Shown: positions 56,568 through 64,000 of the stretch, one piece after another | Layout: every line of letters begins with the position of its first letter | How positions within the stretch are numbered: position 1 is the stretch's first letter | Source of the DNA: Riemerella anatipestifer | GTDB lineage: Bacteria > Bacteroidota > Bacteroidia > Flavobacteriales > Weeksellaceae | Length of the DNA: 64,000 nucleotides | Assembly: GCF_035666175.1 (NCBI RefSeq) | Contig: NZ_CP142016.1 | Span: 1,178,001-1,242,000, forward strand | Direction: 5' to 3' | Made by a program: the position numbers and the translations under genes | Notes under the pieces: generated by a model | Told to the model about the DNA's origin: nothing | Databases searched by the model: none | The model's input: the letters and a program-made list of their open reading frames with translations, nothing else

Positions 56568-58484
56568 ATGAAAAAGATTTTATTATGTGTGGTGTTTCTG
56601 CCTTTAGTGCTGAACGCCCAAGATTACAGCGGCAGAGTGGGCATCAATACCAAAGAGCCACAAGCCACTTTAGATATTTCCAAGAAAGAATTAAATACAC
56701 TCCCAAGTGGTCATACGCAGGGCGTATTATTTCCAGAGTTTAGCACTACCGAGCGTTCTACCTTTACCAACCCTAAAAAAGGTACGGTAATTTACAACGC
56801 AGACAAAAAATGCTTAGAAATGTACTTGGGCTTAGATTCAGACGTCCACCAATGGGCATGTTTGCCCGATGTAGGGAGTAGCAAAGCCCAAAGCGTAGCG
56901 GTAACCCCTCAAGGGTTTGAGGGCTCTTATGTGGGTGGTATTCCGCTTATCGCTACCAATAAAGTCAAATTTAAGTTAGAAAACAATTCGTTTAGTAGCG
57001 TTAATTCTTCATTTGCCGATGCGGTAAATATTCAGAATGGCAACGCTAGCATTAGTATTACCAGTTGTAGTTGGACGCTACTGCCTTCGGGTACTGGGGG
57101 TAATTGTTTTGGAAGTAATACCGTTAATTTAGCTTCGGGTCAGGCAGCATTATTAACTTACACCATGAGTGGCACGCCCGAAACAGGCACTTTGACGGCT
57201 AATTTTAGCAAACTCGGCGCCCAAGCCGACCAACAGACCCAAGTCGGTCAAGTAGGTCTAGGTTCTGCCACCATTACCTCACCGAAGACGGAGTATGTGG
57301 TTTCGCTTACTTATAATGGGACGACTCCAAAAACAGAGGTTCAAGGTAAAATCAACAATACCACAGATAAACTCATTGTAAAAATTCCTTATACCAATGG
57401 TAGTGGTTCTTATAATGCAGTAACTTCTCAAACCATAACCACCGCATTGGGTGAGGGTAATGATACCAATACCCTAACGCTCACGATTCCTGCAGGGAAC
57501 TTTGGCGTTAATGGGAATTTAGAGGCGACCATTACTGTTGGTGGAGGCGATGGGGAGTATCTCGTAAAAATGTTACCACCAGGGCAAGAGTACGAAATAG
57601 CAACCATACCTTACACACTAAACGGACAGCAGTATAGTGTAGTACTTAAAGGCACTGGCGGTATTCCTGACCGTTGTTTTGGTAAAACCACTTTTGACTG
57701 TGTGGGTTATGGTTCAACTACAGAAAAAGAACACCAGTTTATCTATCTTCCTATCCAAGGACCAGATGGAAAAACTTGGCTTAACAACAACCTTGGGGCG
57801 GAGTATGCTCGCGTAGGTTCTCAATGGTTTAACCCAACGCGTCAAGCAGGGGCTTTAGATTATACAAAAACCACCACCGCAGAACCGCTTTCTACCCCTA
57901 CTGCGGAGCAGATTAAAAAAGACTGGCGGGCGTACGGTTCATTGTTCCAATGGCAGCGTAACCCTGATGGGCACGAACTCATCACTTGGACAAATGCCAC
58001 AAGTGGCACACCTAAATACTCAGGTTCTGGTTCTGTATCCTCATCTTGGACTAATGCAGGGACGAATAAGTTTATTCCTTATAGTGGTTCACCTTATTCG
58101 TGGGTAAATAGTAGTTTAAACACTTCAGGACCTCATAATTTATGGCAGGTGAATGGTTCTAACAATCCTTGTCCTTCGGGTTATCACGTTCCTACTCACG
58201 CGGAGCAGAAGGCTTTGCATAATGCGATTTTAGGTTATGATGCAGGTACTTCATCTACAGGTTCTAATAAGATGTGGAACGAGCAAGTGCTCCGCCTGCC
58301 GGCCAGTAGTTTCCGCAACATCAATGCCACGCTCAGCCTTCAGAGCAGCAACGGTTGGCTGTGGAGCAGCGAGCAGTACGATAGCAACTACACGTGGCAC
58401 CTATGGTTCAATAGTGGCGATAGCAACGCGGGCAGCTACAACCCTAGTGCGAACGGCTTTAGCGTCCGCTGCCTCAAGGATTAA
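56568..58484 (+). CDS. Secreted FISUMP-domain surface protein with variable 3' cassette
   Basis: A 638-residue exported protein. A signal peptide ends LVLNAQDYSG, followed by VGINTKEPQATLDI, a motif common in flavobacterial surface proteins. A Thr/Ser/Asn-rich middle (about 120-360) is followed by a C-terminal FISUMP domain (about 370-638), with GPDGKTWLNNNLGAEYA, CPSGYHVPTHAEQ and the final NGFSVRCLKD. FISUMP belongs to the FGE/C-type-lectin-like fold group, which supplies many DGR target proteins. The last 64 codons (58294-58484) are abruptly GC-rich and are repeated downstream at 59146-59339 with changes concentrated in 75 bp. Ligand binding at the cell surface is the likely role; the ligand is unknown. 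Confidence 0.85.
   Translation: MKKILLCVVFLPLVLNAQDYSGRVGINTKEPQATLDISKKELNTLPSGHTQGVLFPEFSTTERSTFTNPKKGTVIYNADKKCLEMYLGLDSDVHQWACLPDVGSSKAQSVAVTPQGFEGSYVGGIPLIATNKVKFKLENNSFSSVNSSFADAVNIQNGNASISITSCSWTLLPSGTGGNCFGSNTVNLASGQAALLTYTMSGTPETGTLTANFSKLGAQADQQTQVGQVGLGSATITSPKTEYVVSLTYNGTTPKTEVQGKINNTTDKLIVKIPYTNGSGSYNAVTSQTITTALGEGNDTNTLTLTIPAGNFGVNGNLEATITVGGGDGEYLVKMLPPGQEYEIATIPYTLNGQQYSVVLKGTGGIPDRCFGKTTFDCVGYGSTTEKEHQFIYLPIQGPDGKTWLNNNLGAEYARVGSQWFNPTRQAGALDYTKTTTAEPLSTPTAEQIKKDWRAYGSLFQWQRNPDGHELITWTNATSGTPKYSGSGSVSSSWTNAGTNKFIPYSGSPYSWVNSSLNTSGPHNLWQVNGSNNPCPSGYHVPTHAEQKALHNAILGYDAGTSSTGSNKMWNEQVLRLPASSFRNINATLSLQSSNGWLWSSEQYDSNYTWHLWFNSGDSNAGSYNPSANGFSVRCLKD
58294..58484 (+). repeat. Variable-repeat-like 3' cassette of the FISUMP gene (copy A)
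   Basis: Begins GCCTGCCGGCC, shared with copy B at 59146. A 39-bp identical block (58338-58376) is followed by a 75-bp divergent core (58377-58451) and a 29-bp identical block (58452-58480). In the core, 13 base differences separate the copies. Copy B has A at ten of them and copy A has A at two more; only one is a C/T change. Eight asparagine codons of copy B become Tyr, Asp, Tyr, His, Asp, Ser, Tyr and Pro. The Trp/Gly/Phe scaffold is untouched. Confidence 0.7.
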
Positions 58485-58553
58485 CCGTGCGTTCTCGGCG
58501 GTTTGCCGCCAGCCCGCCGAAGGCAAGCTGGCGGGAGTTTGTAAAGAAATGTA

Positions 58554-58573
58554 AAAAACCACCAGTGGTTTTT
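58554..58573 (+). terminator. FISUMP gene terminator
   Basis: AAAAACCAC, a CA loop and GTGGTTTTT form a 9-bp stem ending in a T-run, 70 bp past the stop codon. Almost palindromic, so it could work from both sides. Confidence 0.7.
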
Positions 58574-58574
58574 G

Positions 58575-58606
58575 GTTTCGCGGGCGGGCAAGCCCGCCCG
58601 CGAAAC
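58575..58606. repeat. Perfect 15-bp GC-rich palindrome (cruciform candidate)
   Basis: Two 15-bp arms (58575-58589 and 58592-58606, the first beginning GTTTCGCGGG) are exact complements with only AA between. Highly stable as a DNA cruciform or RNA hairpin. DGR variable repeats commonly carry a hairpin just downstream; here the distance from the repeat is about 90 bp, longer than usual. Confidence 0.75.
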
Positions 58607-58757
58607 TCACCGAAATAAAAATACAACCCAAGAGCCGCTCTTAGGAAAGTAAAAGCGGCTTAGCGAAGAGAAAAAATAGCCGGGGAGCACCGCCCACTTA
58701 CTTAGAAATGGGGCAACCCGTTTTTAGGGGGCACTTCGGCGTTTTTCTCCAAGCGGA

Positions 58758-59068
58758 GTTCTTTGACACATCAGATAATTAAGAAAAAGAAGCCGGTAGC
58801 CATTGGAGTCAGGAGGGCTCTTCCATCCGGGTATGAAAAACAAAACTAATGCAGGTGCGGAGGCTTTCCCTATCCTGCACCAAGGCATTAGTGGCGGCTG
58901 AACCTCTTGAGCTTGGCTATTAAGAGTGTGCCTTTTTAGGCGGCACTTTGGCTGGTAGTTAATCCAGACCTGCCCCTGTGGCAGCCTACGCCATAGGGAT
59001 AAGAGTGAGGAGTGGGCATTCGCTGCTTTCCAAAGGCTTGGGAAGCAGTCGCCAGCAGGTCTTTTTTT
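58758..59068 (+). ncRNA. Candidate structured RNA of unknown family between the two cassettes
   Basis: Starts near a boxA-like GTTCTTTGACA (58758-58768). Visible pairings include TAGCCA/TGGCTA (58798 with 58915) enclosing ACTAATGC/GCATTAGT, which encloses GGTGC/GCACC. A later AGACCTGC (58966) pairs with GCAGGTCT (59055) and is followed at once by seven T, like a terminator, and encloses a CTGCTTTCC/GGGAAGCAG hairpin. No reading frame has protein-like content. I cannot match it to SRP, RNase P, tmRNA or 6S RNA. The boundaries are guesses from pairing, and transcription is not shown. Confidence 0.4.
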
Positions 59069-59120
59069 GCGTCGGGCTTGGCGGGCTTGGCGGGCTTTGC
59101 CGTCTGGCGTCGCCGCACGG

Positions 59121-59146
59121 CTTAGCCCTTCGGGAGGAGGGCTAAG
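59121..59146. repeat. Hairpin at the 5' edge of cassette copy B
   Basis: CTTAGCCC (59121-59128) pairs with GGGCTAAG (59139-59146). The last base of the stem is the first base of homology with copy A, so the hairpin marks the repeat boundary exactly. Confidence 0.65.
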
Positions 59147-59339
59147 CCTGCCGGCCGGTGGTTACCGCAACGCCTACAGTGCCACGCTCCTCCTTCAGAG
59201 CAGCAACGGTTGGCTGTGGAGCAGCGAGCAGAACAATAGCAACAACTCGTGGAACCTATGGTTCAATAGCGGCAATAGCAACGCGGGCAACAACAACAAT
59301 CGTGCAAACGGCTTTAGCGTCCGCTGCCTCAAGGACTAA
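59146..59339 (+). repeat. Orphan FISUMP cassette, copy B (template-like, Asn-rich)
   Basis: Homologous to the last 64 codons of the FISUMP gene and in the same direction, ending in the same NGFSVRCLKD and stop, but without any plausible upstream coding sequence. The only open frame (from 59067) reads through GC-rich non-coding DNA. In the 75-bp core (59232-59306), 12 of the 25 encoded residues are Asn, nearly all encoded by AAC/AAT, the composition expected of a DGR template repeat. Two positions are T or C where copy A has A, so it is either a template with drift or a second variable copy. It also has one extra codon upstream of the core. Confidence 0.7.
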
Positions 59340-59380
59340 TACCGCCAAAAGGAGAACCGCAAGGGTTTGGTGCTTTTTCT

Positions 59381-59398
59381 ACAGAGGCTTGCCTCTGT
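59381..59398. repeat. Hairpin downstream of cassette copy B
   Basis: ACAGAGG and CCTCTGT pair around a CTTG loop, 42 bp after the cassette stop. A 7-bp stem with a 4-nt loop is the size of hairpins found after DGR variable repeats. Confidence 0.5.
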
Positions 59399-59451
59399 GT
59401 TATCTGGTGTGCAAGAACTTTTTTTTATCCTATACATAATCCCTAAAATAA

Positions 59452-60431
59452 ACTCGTTGTGCATTTTAAATAATACTGATTTTTAGATGATTTAATTTTC
59501 TTTGGAAGATAAATTTATTGATATATTGAATAACCGTTGCGGCGGTTATTTTACTGATTATCCTTGTTTTAAAGCCTTCAAAAGTTTTAGCATTGTTTCT
59601 TTTAATCATAAATTGGTCGCAAAGTTGAGAGAAAAATGTCTCAATTCGTTTTCGCTTTTTCTTGTACAATGAAAATTGAGGAATATAATCTTTCTGATTA
59701 CTTCTCATTGGTGTATCTAATTTAATATTAGCATAGTTAAATAAATCTATTTGAACTTTTGCTGATAAATAGCCTCTATCTCCAATTAAAGTACAGTTTC
59801 GCATTTGCTCACCAATATCTTTTAAATAGTGGATGTCGTGAACGGATGCAGGGCTTATATCAAAATTCTTAATCACACCATTTAAAGAACATACTGCGTG
59901 TAGTTTATAGCCATAGAAATATAATTTCTGTGAAGCACAATAACCATATGTTGGTGAAGAATAGGATTGCTCTTTACAAATTTTTGAACGAGTAGAACGA
60001 GCGTTTTCACAAACTTTCATTGGCATGCTATCAACGATAAAAATATCTTCAAACTCATTGAACTCCATCGAAATACGCTGTCTAATTTGCTCTGTTTGTA
60101 GGGATAGTCTTCGTTTTCGCTTATTGTAAACACTTCTTTCAATTTTGTTTATCAGAGAGTTTGGCAATTTTCTAAATAACTGTAATTCGCTATCAATACT
60201 CAAGTATTCAGCAGTAATATTAAGACTTATGACTTCTAAATCGCTCATTTTAGGTGTTCTTCTCTGATAACTAATCAGTTGATTTTCTGAAAAAAGTCCT
60301 AAAACTTCCAAAATTCTTTCATATATTTGCTCTATGTTGTTCATTTATACCGTTTTATAGCAAAAACAATATACTGATTTTCAGTCTAATAAACAACTCT
60401 TGTTTTTTTCATTTCATAATGCACAACGGGT
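59452..60431 (-). mobile_element. IS982-family insertion sequence, copy 2, without target duplication
   Basis: 980 bp, same orientation and termini as copy 1. Direct comparison shows about five base differences. The flanks (TAAATAA-type left, GATGAAAA right) do not match, so no target-site duplication remains. The right end abuts a reading frame that is open into the element, consistent with loss of neighbouring DNA after insertion. Confidence 0.92.
59466..60344 (-). CDS. IS982 family transposase, copy 2
   Basis: A 292-residue intact transposase nearly identical to that at 48346, with the same DDE motifs (VDSMPMK, GDRGYLSAK, RIETFFSQ). It carries Leu, Ile and Asn at the three positions where copy 1 has Phe, Ser and Tyr. 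None is a catalytic residue, so both copies may be active. Confidence 0.95.
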   Translation of the reverse strand: MNNIEQIYERILEVLGLFSENQLISYQRRTPKMSDLEVISLNITAEYLSIDSELQLFRKLPNSLINKIERSVYNKRKRRLSLQTEQIRQRISMEFNEFEDIFIVDSMPMKVCENARSTRSKICKEQSYSSPTYGYCASQKLYFYGYKLHAVCSLNGVIKNFDISPASVHDIHYLKDIGEQMRNCTLIGDRGYLSAKVQIDLFNYANIKLDTPMRSNQKDYIPQFSLYKKKRKRIETFFSQLCDQFMIKRNNAKTFEGFKTRIISKITAATVIQYINKFIFQRKLNHLKISII

Positions 60432-60947
60432 GATGAAAATATTATAATGGTTGAAAAAATAAATTCATTTGTAAGTGAGGTATCTTGCAACCCATATTAT
60501 AAAGGTTATGCTATTTTTACAGGAACAAATACTGGGTACGGTTTTTATGGACATGGGGTAGCTACCCGTAAATTTTTCGTTGTAGAAGTGTATGATAGTG
60601 AAGGCTTTTTAATTGATAAAACTTCAACTTTTGACTTTAAAAATAAATCAAACTTGCAAAGATTTGATGTTCTATCTTCTAAAATAGCTAACTCAATAGC
60701 TGAGATAAAAAAGGAAGAAAGTAATGTCATTTCTAACGGGTCTGAGATGGAATTCATTAATTTTAAAAGTGATTATGTAAAAAAAATTTTTAAATATATT
60801 GGATTATATCAGGCTAGAAAACATCAAAATTGTAAATATTATGTAGTTAAACTTTGCACATTAGTTCCTTTGGATGTGTGGGAAAATGAGAATTATCATC
60901 TTACGAAAAATGTAGCTGTTTATGAAAAAATTAGGTTTGAATTATAA
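60432..60947 (+). CDS. 5'-truncated hypothetical protein, SdpA-like position
   Basis: The frame is open from the IS982 end (Asp-Glu-Asn-Ile-Ile) through an internal ATG at 60447 to 60947, giving 166 residues from that Met. The start of the original gene is probably lost into or beyond the IS. Features are GYAIFTGTNTGYGFYGHGV (aromatic/glycine-rich, possibly a periplasmic beta domain) and a C-terminal helix-rich part with YYVVKLCTLVP. It overlaps the HTTM gene by 26 bp. A small protein next to an HTTM protein recalls SdpA-SdpB pairs, but sequence similarity to SdpA is not evident to me. Confidence 0.6.
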   Translation, partial: DENIIMVEKINSFVSEVSCNPYYKGYAIFTGTNTGYGFYGHGVATRKFFVVEVYDSEGFLIDKTSTFDFKNKSNLQRFDVLSSKIANSIAEIKKEESNVISNGSEMEFINFKSDYVKKIFKYIGLYQARKHQNCKYYVVKLCTLVPLDVWENENYHLTKNVAVYEKIRFEL

Positions 60948-61773
60948 GTTTAATTATTATCAAATAGCATCTATCTTTAGGATATCTGTTGTACTTATTG
61001 CATTAATAGATTTTCTTGCTCTAATTTATGATTTTAGGTTGTTTTTTTTCTTCTAATGCTATTGTTCCAATTCAATTGGGTCTGGCAAATAGTCAATATT
61101 TTTCTATTTTATCTCCCCTATATGAATTAATTGAACAAAATAATATTCAATTAGATTTATTCATATATATATTGTGTGGAATATACCTATTTATATTGAT
61201 GTGTTGCCTTTTAGGTTTTTACACTAGAATATCATTTCTATTTGCAATTTTACTACAATTGATAATTTTCAGATCGATTACAAATTACAATTATGGGTAT
61301 GATTATTTTATAACAATGTCTTTTTACTATTGTTTAATATTTCCAGTGGGGAAAGTGTACTCTATTGATTATGGGAATAAAGACTATATTTCCAAAGTTC
61401 CAAGTTTTTTCTTTTCTCTAATAACATTTTTAAAGGTGCATTTGTGTATTGTTTATTTCACATCAGGATTGGCAAAGTGCACTGATCCTAATTGGTGGGA
61501 TGGAAATGCTATTTGGAGAGCTATGGCAGATTTTGGTACAGATTTCTATATAGCCCTTATATATTGATGATTCTATCAATAGGAACTCTAATTTTAGAGT
61601 TATCTTACCCAATTTTTGCTTTTATCAAGTTTAAATTTCTTAGGAGAATACTTGTTATTGGTATAATATTTATGCACTTAGGCATTGGTATCTTTCTTGA
61701 ACTTTCATCATTTGCAGCAGTAATGATTGTTTGGAATGCCATAGCGTTCTGTAAAGATTTCTCTCATGAATAA
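60922..61773 (+). pseudogene. HTTM/SdpB-like membrane protein with two frameshifts
   Basis: The coding sequence starts at ATG 60922 (KKLGLNYKFNYYQIASIFR), passes a first shift at an 8-T run (61042-61049, one T too many), continues in the next frame through six or so hydrophobic segments, and shifts back near 61549-61552 (one base missing). It ends ...MIVWNAIAFCKDFSHE. The repaired product is about 283 residues. HLCIVYFTSGLAKCTDPNWWDGNAIWRA is the HTTM/SdpB-family signature region (gamma-carboxylase-like transmembrane domain). The two shifts compensate, so frame is restored. It overlaps the next gene by 8 bp. Confidence 0.75.
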
Positions 61774-64000
61774 AATATTTATTTTTATATTACTTGTTTC
61801 TGCCTTTTTAAAGGGCTATAGTCAACAGTCTATAAATGGAATTGTAACTGATATATATAATCGTCCAATATCAGATGTGTCTATATTATTATATCAGCAA
61901 AATGATACTTTATCTATTAAATCACATACTACAACTAATTCCAAAGGAGAGTTTAATCTACTGATACCAGACAATAAGAGTTATCTATTTGAGGTGTCGT
62001 TACTTGGCTATAAGACTATTAAAAAAAAAATCACTCCCAATAAATCAAATTACAAAGTTCAACTTGAGGAAAAATTTACCGAATTACAAGAGTTGGTAAT
62101 AACTGCTACAGTTTTGAGAGATGTTATTGATTTAAAGAGGGATACTCTGAAGTTTAAAGATAATGCCACTCTAAAAGATATTTTAAAAGACAATGAAGGA
62201 ATAGAAATTACTGATGGAGATGGAATAAAATATATGGGGGTTCCAATAAACAAAATATTAATTAACAAAAAAGAAGTTTTTGTTAATCAAAATTCATTAG
62301 CTATCAATAATTTAACAAATGAAATGATTGACAATATACAAGTTGTCAATAATCATAAAGATAAGTTTAATATAGATTTCGATAATTTTGAGGAAACAGT
62401 TATAAATGTAGATGTTAAAAAGAAATTTAGAGGAGCAATAAAAACAGAATTAGAAATATTGGGCGGCTATAAATATGCTTTTGATGTAAATGGGAAAAGT
62501 ATGTTTTTTTCTGATAAATTTAATGCTTTTCTTATTCAAAATACAAATAATGTAAATGAAAGAAAAGCCAATCTATCAGAAATAAGTAAACGATATTCTA
62601 AACCAATAAGCTTTTATGAAAAAAATCTGAATCAAATTATTTTGGGAGGAAAAGATGTTAAAAAAGATTTATCAAATAACACTTACTTTTTGCTGAAGCG
62701 AGAGGGAGAAAAATTAAAAGGTAATTTAAATTTTGGATATTTAATAGGTAGACAAAGTATAGTAAATCAAACTGAAATTACTCAAAATTCCCATCTTCTC
62801 TCTAAAGAGAATTCTTCAATGGAGCAGAAAGGAAACTTGTTTTACGGGGATTTAAACGGAATATATATTTTGACAGGGGATTTTTCGTTATCTTTGAATT
62901 CAAAAGTAGACTTTTTGCACAATGATATAAATTGGCAAACTGATAAGAAAATCTTCCCTAGTGGTTATTTTTTTAATAATCTTAACGATAATAAAAATTA
63001 TAGTTTTTTAATAGAAAATACAGTAGGTTCAAAGAAACTTTTTAATAAAAAATGGTTATTAAATACTGAACTAACACATTACTTAGAAAACAGTAACTAT
63101 CAATACATTAATACTAACTCTAATCATCAAAAATTAGAATTAAAGAGTAATAACTTAAATATTTCTTCAAACTTATCTTATCAATACTCAAAAATGTTTA
63201 ATCTTGAGACGGAGTTACAGTATAAAATAAACAATGAAACAGCCAGTGATATTGTTCAAAATAGTAATAGTTTGAATCGTAATTATCAATATGGTGATTT
63301 CATTTTAACTTCAAGAGGAAGAAACAATAAAATATATTATTTCACCAAAATAGGAGCGGGTATTTATTCATTTAAAGAAAAATCAAAGTGGATATTTCCA
63401 ATATCTATGTCATTCAATTATCGCATTTCTAGCAATAAATCCATTAATTTATCTTATGAGAATAATTGGAGCGTTGCTCCTGTAGAAAATAGTTTAAATT
63501 CTTTATATTCAGAAAATAATATATTGATATTTAGTTCTGATTTTAGAAATAATTTATCAAGAAATCAAACTTCAGTTATAGAATACAATATATCGAGCAT
63601 CGCTAAATCTAAGGGTATTTCTTTTATGCTAATTGGTAATAAGCAAAATGATTTTACACAATTAGCTATAAAAGATCTTTCAAATAATTTGATTACTTAT
63701 GAAAGGCTGCTATTTGATGAGAGGAATTCTGTCTATTTTAAGCATAAGTACAATAAAGGTTATTACTTTACTCCCAAATATCACCAAATAAGATGGGGGT
63801 ATGATGTTGGATTTAACCTCTCTAAAGGAGATGTTTTTCATAATAATAATTATGAAAAACTAATAACTAAAAGTTATAATTTTGGGCTATCTATAGGCTT
63901 TGTTTTTCAGGATTTATTTCTAACAAATCTTTCATTAAAAAATAGCTTTAATATTACTAACTCTATTATTAGCAATTCTGCGATAAATAAGATTTCCTCT
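61766..64000 (+). CDS. Large outer-membrane protein, CarboxypepD_reg plus TonB-receptor-like barrel (3' end outside window)
   Basis: An open frame of 745 codons to the edge. A signal peptide (MNKIFIFILLVSAFLKGYSQ) leads into a CarboxypepD_reg-like domain (about 22-105; INGIVTDIYNRPISDVSI), a plug-like region near 110-210 (LQELVITATVLRDVIDLKRDTLKF), then long alternating beta-strands typical of an outer-membrane barrel. No obvious TonB box is seen. The LKRDTLKF stretch matches Bacteroidota barrel proteins of the TonB-receptor-like superfamily. It overlaps the HTTM gene by 8 bp, so export or uptake of the product of that system is plausible. Confidence 0.82.
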   Translation, partial: MNKIFIFILLVSAFLKGYSQQSINGIVTDIYNRPISDVSILLYQQNDTLSIKSHTTTNSKGEFNLLIPDNKSYLFEVSLLGYKTIKKKITPNKSNYKVQLEEKFTELQELVITATVLRDVIDLKRDTLKFKDNATLKDILKDNEGIEITDGDGIKYMGVPINKILINKKEVFVNQNSLAINNLTNEMIDNIQVVNNHKDKFNIDFDNFEETVINVDVKKKFRGAIKTELEILGGYKYAFDVNGKSMFFSDKFNAFLIQNTNNVNERKANLSEISKRYSKPISFYEKNLNQIILGGKDVKKDLSNNTYFLLKREGEKLKGNLNFGYLIGRQSIVNQTEITQNSHLLSKENSSMEQKGNLFYGDLNGIYILTGDFSLSLNSKVDFLHNDINWQTDKKIFPSGYFFNNLNDNKNYSFLIENTVGSKKLFNKKWLLNTELTHYLENSNYQYINTNSNHQKLELKSNNLNISSNLSYQYSKMFNLETELQYKINNETASDIVQNSNSLNRNYQYGDFILTSRGRNNKIYYFTKIGAGIYSFKEKSKWIFPISMSFNYRISSNKSINLSYENNWSVAPVENSLNSLYSENNILIFSSDFRNNLSRNQTSVIEYNISSIAKSKGISFMLIGNKQNDFTQLAIKDLSNNLITYERLLFDERNSVYFKHKYNKGYYFTPKYHQIRWGYDVGFNLSKGDVFHNNNYEKLITKSYNFGLSIGFVFQDLFLTNLSLKNSFNITNSIISNSAINKISS

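Noticed and set aside
58960-59068. Signal-recognition-particle or 6S RNA identity for the structured spacer
   Set aside because: A GGAAGCAG string recalls SRP RNA, but the rest of the conserved SRP core is absent, and no 6S-like central bubble is evident.
58237-59439. Other open frames in the cassette region (58237-58554, 58401-58631 minus, 58936-59118 minus, 59158-59439)
   Set aside because: They exist because the DNA is GC-rich and stop-poor; none has a plausible start, and all are out of frame with the recognisable FISUMP text.
48332-60431. The two IS982 copies as ends of a composite transposon
   Set aside because: Copy 1 has its own target duplication on both sides, the segment between carries core genes (folD, pncB, rmuC), and no duplication brackets the whole.
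58484-64000. A reverse transcriptase for the DGR-like cassettes
   Set aside because: All frames of this interval were considered; no RT motifs (such as YxDD) appear in a plausible gene.
1-64000. CRISPR arrays, tRNA or rRNA genes
   Set aside because: No regularly spaced repeat arrays, cloverleaf sequences or rRNA-like stretches were noticed by eye; a dedicated scan was not possible.

Overview
The window is chromosomal DNA from a low-GC Flavobacteriia (Weeksellaceae-type) bacterium. Supporting signs are Bacteroidota -7 promoter boxes (TAnnTTTG) before several genes, flavobacterial families (GLPGLI, DUF4153, DUF2797, CarboxypepD_reg outer-membrane proteins), and two near-identical 980-bp IS982-family elements. 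From memory these elements resemble ISRa1 of Riemerella anatipestifer. Genus-level assignment is therefore plausible but not proven from the sequence alone.

Layout. 1-16.3 kb is housekeeping: miaB (partial), DUF2797, DUF4153, a thioesterase, thiL, GLPGLI, bioB-DUF502-lpxB, a TIGR01777 epimerase, a frameshifted S9 peptidase, TPM/TPM/LemA, folA and rimO. 16.4-44.6 kb is one co-directional (minus-strand) surface-polysaccharide locus, read from a WbpM/PglF-type dehydratase and Wza/Wzc down to rfbCBA and closed by a terminator. It encodes UDP-GalNAc/GalNAcA synthesis (TviC/TviB-like), an AsnB-like amidotransferase, a flippase, one EpsG/Wzy-like and one further polytopic protein, four glycosyltransferases, two initiating phosphoglycosyl transferases and RmlABC. 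An embedded ACP/KAS III/FkbH/SDR/VOC/aminotransferase/NeuD cassette probably builds an unusual acyl group for a 4-amino-4,6-dideoxy sugar. 44.6-55.9 kb is housekeeping again: recX, glyA, pgi, an IS982 copy with an 8-bp target duplication, folD, a Crp/Fnr regulator, a frameshifted hchA, pncB, rmuC, a TrmH-type methyltransferase and a GNAT enzyme.

55.9-64 kb is accessory. It holds a secreted FISUMP-domain protein whose GC-rich 3' end is repeated 852 bp downstream as an orphan, asparagine-rich cassette. The two copies differ almost only where at least one of them has adenine, the pattern left by a diversity-generating retroelement (DGR) or a similar cassette system. Between them lies a GC-rich, heavily structured segment that may encode an ncRNA. 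No reverse transcriptase is in the window. The second IS982 copy sits just downstream without a target duplication and abuts a 5'-truncated gene, suggesting a deletion. The window ends in an HTTM/SdpB-like gene with two frameshifts and a large outer-membrane protein that runs off the edge.

Three genes (S9 peptidase, hchA, HTTM) carry single-base frameshifts, two of the four sites in homopolymers. Sequencing error must be excluded before calling them true pseudogenes.
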